From the NCBI GenBank assembly GCA_026707335.1, contig JAPOXB010000208.1, positions 1 through 5,870 on the forward strand: a stretch of DNA of 5,870 bases, written 5' to 3'. This document shows positions 1 through 4,735 of the stretch, in pieces. This DNA comes from Chloroflexota bacterium (lineage in GTDB: Bacteria > Chloroflexota > Dehalococcoidia > Bin125). The notes beneath the pieces are model-generated. The model was not told the origin of the DNA. It saw only the letters and a program-made list of their open reading frames with translations, and made no database searches. Every line of letters starts with the position of its first letter. The first letter of the stretch is position 1. The position numbers and the translations under genes are program-made.

Positions 1-968
1 GCGACGCCCGTCCCGGGGACCGCGGCGCCGAGGAGGCCTCGCCGGAGGCCGACGCGCTGGCGGCCTTGCAGGGCGAGGAGCGCGAGCGGCGCGCCGATCT
101 GGCCGATCGGCAGTCGCGGCGCATCGAGGCGGAGAAGGCCCTGGTCGAGGCGCAGGCGGCGCTGCGCGAGGCCGAGACGGCGCTGCAGCGCCTGCGCGAG
201 GCGATGGCCGGCGACGATCTGACGATCGACGGCGAGGGCCGCGTCGCGCCGCTGGACGGCGCCGCCGCGCCTTCGTCCGCCGCCGCCGCCGATCCGGCGG
301 AGTCGGACGCCGACCTGCGCCGCCGCGTCGAGACGCTGCGCGGGCGGCTGCGCTGGCTGGGCCGCGTCAACCCCGAAGCGGCCGAAGAGTACGAGCAGAT
401 CCGCGTCCGGCACGAGGAACTGACGGCCCAGATCGCCGACCTGGAGGGGGCGGAGCGGCGCATGCTCGCGGCCGAGGCGGAGCTGGCGGCGCTGATCCAG
501 GAGCGCTTCGCGACGGCCTGCCGCCGCGTCGACGCCGAGTTCCAGCGCTACTTCCAGCTGATGTTCCGGGGCGGCTCGGCGCGCCTGCGGCTGAGCGACG
601 AGGAGGACCCGGAGGCGTCGGGGCTGGAGCTGGAGGCGCAGCCGCCCGGCAAGCGCGTGGACGACCTCGCCATGCTCTCCGGCGGCGAGCGATCGCTGAC
701 CGCCATCGCCCTGCTGTTCGCCTTGCTCGAGGTGCGGCCGGCCCCCTTCTGCGTCCTGGACGAGGTCGACGCGGCGCTCGACGAGGCCAACGTGGGGCGC
801 TTCGTGGGGGCGCTCAAGGCGCTGGCCGAGCGCACGCAGTTCGTCGTCATCACGCACAACCGGCGCACGATCGAGCAGGCCGACAGCATCTACGGGATCA
901 CGATGGGCGAGGACTCGGTCAGCCGCGTGCTGTCGGTGCGCCTGGCCGATCTGGAGTTGGACGACTGA
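1..968 (+). CDS. smc: Chromosome segregation protein SMC, C-terminal part (5' truncated by window)
   Basis: SMC is the ATPase of the bacterial condensin complex; with ScpA and ScpB it loops and organises the chromosome on the nucleoid. The frame is open from base 3 (321 visible residues) with no start, so the gene begins upstream; an internal TTG at 66 lies in the coiled coil and is not a start. About residues 22-70 and 100-165 are charged heptad-like coiled coil, separated by an Ala/Pro/Asp-rich linker near 70-103. The C-terminal head follows: ABC signature LSGGERS from residue 225 (bases 675-695), Walker B FCVLDEVDAALDEANV from residue 249 (bases 747-794) with catalytic Glu254, and the switch His285 in VITHN. 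The ending, MGEDSVSRVLSVRL, is the normal SMC C-terminus. The visible head half shows no missing key residue. ftsY follows after 19 bases, a common smc-ftsY arrangement. The identification is firm; RecN or SbcC are excluded by the QPPGK block ahead of the signature motif. Confidence 0.96.
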   Translation, partial: DARPGDRGAEEASPEADALAALQGEERERRADLADRQSRRIEAEKALVEAQAALREAETALQRLREAMAGDDLTIDGEGRVAPLDGAAAPSSAAAADPAESDADLRRRVETLRGRLRWLGRVNPEAAEEYEQIRVRHEELTAQIADLEGAERRMLAAEAELAALIQERFATACRRVDAEFQRYFQLMFRGGSARLRLSDEEDPEASGLELEAQPPGKRVDDLAMLSGGERSLTAIALLFALLEVRPAPFCVLDEVDAALDEANVGRFVGALKALAERTQFVVITHNRRTIEQADSIYGITMGEDSVSRVLSVRLADLELDD

Positions 969-987
969 GTCCGTCCGGGGAGCCGCC

Positions 988-1980
988 ATGGTCCGCCTCT
1001 TCCGCCGCCGCAGCGACCCGCCGGCCGAGCAGGCCGCCGAGACGGCCGAGCTCTCGGCGCTGATGCGGGCCGGCACGCGCCGCGCCCGCGGCGGCGTGCT
1101 GGGACGGCTGGGCGGCGCCCTGCGCCGCGGCGCCGCGGACGAAGAGTTCTGGGAGGAGCTGGAGGAGATCCTGATCGGCGCCGATGTCGGCGTGCGCACG
1201 ACGGCCTCGCTGATCGCGCGGCTGCGGCGGCGGGCCGAGGCGGAGCGGGCGCGCGACCCGGCCGCGCTGCGCGCCCTGCTGCGGGACGAGATGGTGGCCC
1301 TGCTGGAGGCGCCGCGCGAGCGCGGCCTGCTCTGGTCGCCGGCCCGCGCGGCGGAGCCGCCGGCGCCGCAGGTGATCCTGGTGGTGGGGGTCAACGGGGC
1401 CGGCAAGACGACCAGCATCGCCAAGCTGGCCCACGCCTACCGCGAGGAGGGCCGCTCGGTCATCCTCGGCGCGGGCGACACCTTCCGGGCCGCCGCCATC
1501 GAGCAGCTGCAGCGCTGGGGCGAGCGGACCGGCGCGCCGGTCATCGCGCATCAGGCGGGGGCCGACCCCGGCGCCGTCGCCTACGACACGCTGGGCGCCG
1601 CCCAGGCCCGCAGCGTCGACGTGGCGATCATCGACACGGCCGGGCGGCTGCAAACCAAGAAGAACCTGATGGCCGAGCTGGGCAAGGTGCGGCGCGTGAT
1701 CGGCGGGCGCGTGGACGGCGCGCCGCACGAGGTGCTGCTGGTGCTCGACGCCACGACCGGCGGCAACGGGCTCAGCCAGGCGCGCGTCTTCGGCGAGGCG
1801 ACCGAGGTGACCGGCATCTGCCTGGCCAAGCTCGACGGCACCAGCAAGGGCGGCGTCGTCTTCGCCGTGGCGGCCGAGCTGGGCCTGCCGGTGCGCTTCG
1901 TCGGCACCGGCGAGGGGCTGGGCGACCTCGCCCCCTTCGACGCCGGCGCCTTCGTCGACGCGCTGCTGGCCGAGGAGTGA
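988..1980 (+). CDS. ftsY: Signal recognition particle receptor FtsY (SRP GTPase)
   Basis: FtsY is the membrane-associated receptor that docks the Ffh/4.5S RNA-ribosome complex at SecYEG; paired GTP hydrolysis with Ffh releases the nascent chain. The protein is 330 residues and lacks the long acidic A domain of the E. coli protein; an Arg-rich N-terminus (MVRLFRRR) could contact lipid. The N domain carries the ILIGADVGVRTT motif near 61-72. The G domain shows P-loop GVNGAGKTT (134-142), DTFRAAA (164-170), DTAGR (216-220), KLD of the G4 motif (281-283), the FtsY-type LDGTSKGG (282-289) and closing GTGEG (306-310). LDGTSKGG rather than LDGDARGG, and no M domain, exclude Ffh. Two variants stand out: the usual TGQ motif reads T-G-G (257-259), and G4 reads AKLD rather than TKLD. 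ATG 988 is preceded by GGGGAG at 977-982 with 5-base spacing. The gene probably shares a transcript with smc. Confidence 0.97.
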   Translation: MVRLFRRRSDPPAEQAAETAELSALMRAGTRRARGGVLGRLGGALRRGAADEEFWEELEEILIGADVGVRTTASLIARLRRRAEAERARDPAALRALLRDEMVALLEAPRERGLLWSPARAAEPPAPQVILVVGVNGAGKTTSIAKLAHAYREEGRSVILGAGDTFRAAAIEQLQRWGERTGAPVIAHQAGADPGAVAYDTLGAAQARSVDVAIIDTAGRLQTKKNLMAELGKVRRVIGGRVDGAPHEVLLVLDATTGGNGLSQARVFGEATEVTGICLAKLDGTSKGGVVFAVAAELGLPVRFVGTGEGLGDLAPFDAGAFVDALLAEE

Positions 1981-1994
1981 GCGGCGCGGCGGCG

Positions 1995-2023
1995 TTGTCC
2001 GGGCGCGGGCGCGCCGATAGCAT
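1995..2023 (+). promoter_or_regulatory. Candidate sigma70-type promoter for the nuoEF pair (possibly leaderless)
   Basis: A -35-like TTGTCC (1995-2000) and a -10-like TAGCAT (2018-2023) are separated by 17 bases, each matching the sigma70 consensus at four of six positions. The stretch 2014-2038 is visibly less GC-rich than its surroundings. A transcript starting about 7 bases after the -10 would begin at or beside GTG 2031, giving an mRNA with no leader. This is inference from spacing and composition; in such a GC-rich genome chance matches remain possible. Confidence 0.42.
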
Positions 2024-2030
2024 GCGCTGC

Positions 2031-2624
2031 GTGACTAACGGCGCGAACGGCGGCGAGCGGACGGACGCGGGCGATCTCACGCCCGCGCAGCGCGATCGCG
2101 TCGCCGCCGCGCTGGCCGATGTCGAGCCGGGCAAGGGCAACCTGCTGCCGGCCCTGCACCGCGTGCAGCACGAGCTGGGCTGGGTGCCGCGGGCGGCGAT
2201 GACGCTGGTCGCGCGGCGGCTGGGCATCAGCGAGGCGCAGGTCTACGGCCCGGCCACCTTCTACTCCGAGTTCCGCCTGACGCCGCCGCCGGCCTCGCTG
2301 CTGACTTGGTGCAGCGGCCCAACCTGCCGCGTGCTGGGCGGCGAGCGGATCAAGCTGATCCTGGAAGAGACGCTCGATTGCCGGCTGGGCGAGAACGGCC
2401 CCAACGACGACTACGGCCTTTGGCTGGGGCAGTGCAACGGCACCTGCGAGCAGGCCCCCCAGGTCTGGCTCAACGGCCGCGTCGTGGGCAAGCTCGGCCT
2501 GGCCGACGCGGCCCGGCTGGCGCGGCGCCTGCGCGACGGCGAGACGGCCGACGCGATCGCGCCGCCGCCGGCAGACGCGGTCGAGATCCAGCCCGCCCTG
2601 GTGCGCCGCGGGGAGACGCCATGA
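2031..2624 (+). CDS. nuoE: NuoE-like [2Fe-2S] subunit of an NAD(H) diaphorase module (24 kDa family)
   Basis: This is the thioredoxin-like [2Fe-2S] protein that partners NuoF in complex I, or the gamma subunit (FdsG, HoxE-like) in NAD-linked formate dehydrogenases and hydrogenases. It acts in the cytoplasm and holds the off-pathway N1a-type cluster beside FMN. From GTG 2031 it has 197 residues. The N-terminal helical part (about 16-60, LTPAQRDRV through ELGWVP) leads to the family hallmark YGPATFYSEF (72-81). The cluster ligands are complete: Cys94 and Cys99 (CSGPTC), Cys135 and Cys139 (CNGTC). After about residue 160 comes a short polar, Pro/Ala-rich tail. Start choice: GTG 1977 overlaps the ftsY stop, but the nearby GAGGAG (1972-1977) touches it with no spacing; ATG 2022 lies inside the candidate -10 element; GTG 2031 fits a leaderless start. 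None has a good Shine-Dalgarno, so the start is uncertain by up to 18 codons. The stop overlaps the nuoF start as ATGA. Confidence 0.93.
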   Translation: MTNGANGGERTDAGDLTPAQRDRVAAALADVEPGKGNLLPALHRVQHELGWVPRAAMTLVARRLGISEAQVYGPATFYSEFRLTPPPASLLTWCSGPTCRVLGGERIKLILEETLDCRLGENGPNDDYGLWLGQCNGTCEQAPQVWLNGRVVGKLGLADAARLARRLRDGETADAIAPPPADAVEIQPALVRRGETP

Positions 2625-4525
2625 GCGCCGCCTACGAGGCCCTGCGGGCCGAGGCGGGCCCTCCGCGCGAGGCGCGCGAGCGCCCCCTGCTGCGGGTCGA
2701 CCTGACCACCTCCTCGGTGGCCGCCGGCGCCGACGGCACGCTGTCGCGGCTGCGGGAATCGATCGCGGCGCGCGGCCTCGACGTGGAGATCGTGCGGGTC
2801 GGCTCGCTGGGGCTCTCCTTCGCCGAGCCGACGGTCGAGTTGCAGCGGCCGGGCCGGCTGCCGGTCGTCTACGGCCCGCTGCCGGCGGAGGAGGTGGAGG
2901 ACTTCCTCGACGCCGTGCTGGGCACGGCGCGGTCCGAAGCGGGCGGCGACGACCGCCGCTGGGCGATCGGCGTGCGCGGCGGCGACGGTCAGGCCGGCGA
3001 AGGGCAGGAGGGCGTGCCGCCGCTGAGCGCGCATCCCTTCTGGGCGCCGCAGCAGCGGCGGGTGATGGAGCTGATGGGGGTGATCGACCCCGAATCGCTC
3101 TCCGAGGCGCTGGCGGGGGGGCGCTACGCCGGCCTCGACCGCGCCCTGGAGATGGAGCCGAGGGCGATCTGCGACCTGATCGAGGCGGCCGGCGTGGGCG
3201 GGCGCGGCGGAGGCGGCTTCCCGGCCGGGCGCAAGTGGAAGTTCCTGCTGGGCGCGCCGGGGCCGGACAAGTACATGCTCTGCAACGCCGACGAGGGCGA
3301 CCCCGGCGCCTTCGTCAACCGCATCCTGATGGAGTCGGACCCGCACCTGGTGATCGAGGGGATGGCCATCGCCGGCCTGGCCACGGGCGCCGAGCGGGGC
3401 GTGGTCTACATCCGCGACGAGTACCCGCTGAGCGTGGCGCGCATGCAGCGGGCGGTCGACGAGGCGGCCGCGGCGGGGCTGCTGGGCGGCGACCTGCTGG
3501 GCTCCGGCCGCGCCTTCCGGCTGGAAGTCGTGCGCGGCGCCGGCTCCTACGTCTGCGGGGAGGAGACGGGGCTGATCGCCTCCCTGGAGGGGCTGCGCGG
3601 GATGCCCAAGATCCGACCGCCCTTCCCGGCCCAGCGCGGCGTCTTCGGCCTGCCCAGCAACGTCAACAACACCGAGACCTACGCGCACGTGCCGCCGGCC
3701 CTGCTGCACGGCGCCGACTGGTACCGCGAGTTCGGCACCGAGGCCGACGCCGGCACGAAGATGTTCAGCATCGGCGGCGCGCTGCGCCGCACGGGCATCG
3801 TCGAGGTGCCCTTCGGCTCCTCCATGCGCGAGCTGCTGGAGGAGATCGGCGGCGGCGTGCCCGACGGCGGCGCGGCCAAGGGCATCCAGCCCGGCGGGCC
3901 GCTGGGCGGCCTGCTCAACGCCGACGACCTGGGCCTGGACCTGGAGCGGCCGCCCTTCACGGAGCGCGGCGTGCTGCTCGGCTCGGGCGGGCTGATCCTG
4001 TTCGACGAGCGCGCCTGCGCGGTCGACCTGGCGCTGTACTTCAGCGAGTTCTGCGAGGACGAGTCGTGCGGGCGCTGCACGACCTGCCACGGCGGCAGCC
4101 AGCGGCTGGTGGAGATGCTGGGCCGGATCACGCGCGGCGGCGGGCGCGCCGCCGACCTGGAGCGGCTGGGCGTGGTCGACCGCACGCTGCAGAACGCCAA
4201 CTGCCTGCACGGGCAGTTCACGCCCTACGCGATCCGCGCCGCCCTGCGCCACTTCCGCGAGGAGGTCGAGCTGCACGTGCTCGAGCGGCGCTGCCCGGCG
4301 CGCGCCTGCCGGGGGCTGATCCGCCACCGCGTCACGGACGCCTCCGATCCCGCCCTGGCCGAGGCGGCGGCGCTCTGCCCTACGGAGGCGATCAGCGGCG
4401 ACGACGCGTCCGGCCGCGCGATCGACGAGGCGGCCTGCGTGCAGTGCGGCCTCTGCGCCGAGCTGGCGCCGGCCGCCGTGGCCGTCGAGGACCGCTTCCC
4501 GGTCGCGGCCGCGGCCCCCGCCTGA
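2621..4525 (+). CDS. nuoF: NuoF-like NAD(H)/FMN diaphorase subunit with degenerate N-terminal domain and C-terminal ferredoxin-like extension
   Basis: This flavoprotein exchanges electrons between NAD(H), FMN and iron-sulfur clusters. It has 634 residues, well above classical NuoF (about 430-450) because of extra domains at both ends. ATG 2621 has GGGGAG at 2610-2615 (5-base spacing) and overlaps the nuoE stop. Residues 22-101 are a thioredoxin-like domain as in HydB/FdsB, but without any cluster cysteine; GSLGLSFAEPTVEL resembles FdsB. The NuoF core follows: FMN site GRGGGGFPAGRKW (194-206), NADH site CNADEGDPGAF (221-231), GAGSYVCGEETGLI (306-319), PSNVNNTET (345-353), then the N3-type [4Fe-4S] ligands Cys483, Cys486, Cys489 and Cys528. 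A CPxxxC linker (Cys558, Cys563) leads to a ferredoxin-like end with Cys586, Cys606, Cys609 and Cys612, enough for only one [4Fe-4S] cluster where relatives carry two. It could belong to a formate dehydrogenase-like or hydrogenase-like complex; no catalytic partner is visible. The family call is firm, the substrate complex unknown. Confidence 0.95.
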   Translation: MSAAYEALRAEAGPPREARERPLLRVDLTTSSVAAGADGTLSRLRESIAARGLDVEIVRVGSLGLSFAEPTVELQRPGRLPVVYGPLPAEEVEDFLDAVLGTARSEAGGDDRRWAIGVRGGDGQAGEGQEGVPPLSAHPFWAPQQRRVMELMGVIDPESLSEALAGGRYAGLDRALEMEPRAICDLIEAAGVGGRGGGGFPAGRKWKFLLGAPGPDKYMLCNADEGDPGAFVNRILMESDPHLVIEGMAIAGLATGAERGVVYIRDEYPLSVARMQRAVDEAAAAGLLGGDLLGSGRAFRLEVVRGAGSYVCGEETGLIASLEGLRGMPKIRPPFPAQRGVFGLPSNVNNTETYAHVPPALLHGADWYREFGTEADAGTKMFSIGGALRRTGIVEVPFGSSMRELLEEIGGGVPDGGAAKGIQPGGPLGGLLNADDLGLDLERPPFTERGVLLGSGGLILFDERACAVDLALYFSEFCEDESCGRCTTCHGGSQRLVEMLGRITRGGGRAADLERLGVVDRTLQNANCLHGQFTPYAIRAALRHFREEVELHVLERRCPARACRGLIRHRVTDASDPALAEAAALCPTEAISGDDASGRAIDEAACVQCGLCAELAPAAVAVEDRFPVAAAAPA

Positions 4526-4551
4526 CATCCGCTTTACCGTCGCCGCCGCCT

Positions 4552-4571
4552 CCGGCCCGCGCGCGGGCCGG
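4552..4571 (+). terminator. Candidate terminator: perfect 20-base GC palindrome after nuoF
   Basis: Bases 4552-4561 (CCGGCCCGCG) are followed directly by their exact reverse complement at 4562-4571. As RNA this can fold as an 8-bp GC stem with a CGCG loop, 26 bases past the nuoF stop. Only a weak CTTATGT follows instead of a U-run, so intrinsic termination is plausible but unproven. The position at the operon end, ahead of promoter-like sequence, supports the call. Confidence 0.45.
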
Positions 4572-4589
4572 CTTATGTGCGCCCGCGGC

Positions 4590-4617
4590 TTGGCGGCCGG
4601 CGCGGCGCTGCTAGCCT
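4590..4617 (+). promoter_or_regulatory. Candidate distal promoter for mutS
   Basis: A -35-like TTGGCG (4590-4595) and a -10-like TAGCCT (4612-4617) are separated by 16 bases. The -10 shares the TAGCnT form with the candidate promoter ahead of nuoE (TAGCAT). Transcription from here would start near 4624 and give a leader of about 110 bases before mutS. The call rests on motif match only. Confidence 0.3.
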
Positions 4618-4657
4618 GCCCGCGGAGGGGAGCGCGCGGCCGCGTGCGGCGCGCGGG

Positions 4658-4686
4658 TTGGTCGGCTATCCTACACGTTACCGTGT
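4658..4686 (+). promoter_or_regulatory. AT-richer promoter-like patch with an inverted repeat (possible operator) ahead of mutS
   Basis: Bases 4657-4686 are the least GC-rich part of the intergenic region. They hold TATCCT (4667-4672), a TAnnnT-type -10 candidate, followed at once by the inverted repeat ACACG-TTAC-CGTGT (4673-4686). A start near 4679 would place the repeat over the transcription start, as expected for a repressor site. No good -35 lies 16-18 bases upstream of TATCCT. I cannot name a regulator; the 5-bp arms are short enough to be chance. Confidence 0.3.
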
Positions 4687-4723
4687 GAGCGGGCGGTGAT
4701 CGCCGTCCCGGCGCGCGCCTGTC

Positions 4724-4729
4724 GAGGAG
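4724..4729 (+). promoter_or_regulatory. Shine-Dalgarno that sets the mutS start at CTG 4736
   Basis: GAGGAG at 4724-4729 lies 6 bases ahead of CTG 4736, the same kind of purine box and spacing seen before ftsY and nuoF (GGGGAG, 5 bases). No ATG, GTG or TTG lies in the mutS frame between the in-frame TGA at 4697 and ATG 4889, so this box points to CTG as the start. Confidence 0.65.
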
Positions 4730-4735
4730 CCGGCC

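Noticed and set aside
1977..2030. GTG 1977 as the nuoE start, overlapping the ftsY stop
   Set aside because: The purine box at 1972-1977 touches the codon, and the added 18 residues have no family support. It is kept only as an alternative start.
2306..2620. Upstream in-frame extension of nuoF overlapping nuoE
   Set aside because: The extension is Arg/Gly/Ala-rich shadow sequence of nuoE with no family match, while ATG 2621 has a good ribosome site and an ATGA overlap.
3235..4614. Long + strand open frame overlapping nuoF in another frame
   Set aside because: It is Arg/Gly/Ala/Pro-rich with no recognisable motif, whereas the nuoF frame carries every FMN, NAD and cluster motif.
4575..4688. 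A 37-codon + strand ORF (ATG 4575 to TGA 4686-4688) with a LAAGAALLAC stretch resembling a short lipoprotein signal
   Set aside because: It has no Shine-Dalgarno, follows the palindrome directly, overlaps both promoter candidates and is Arg-rich after the cysteine. It is best explained by chance in GC-rich DNA.
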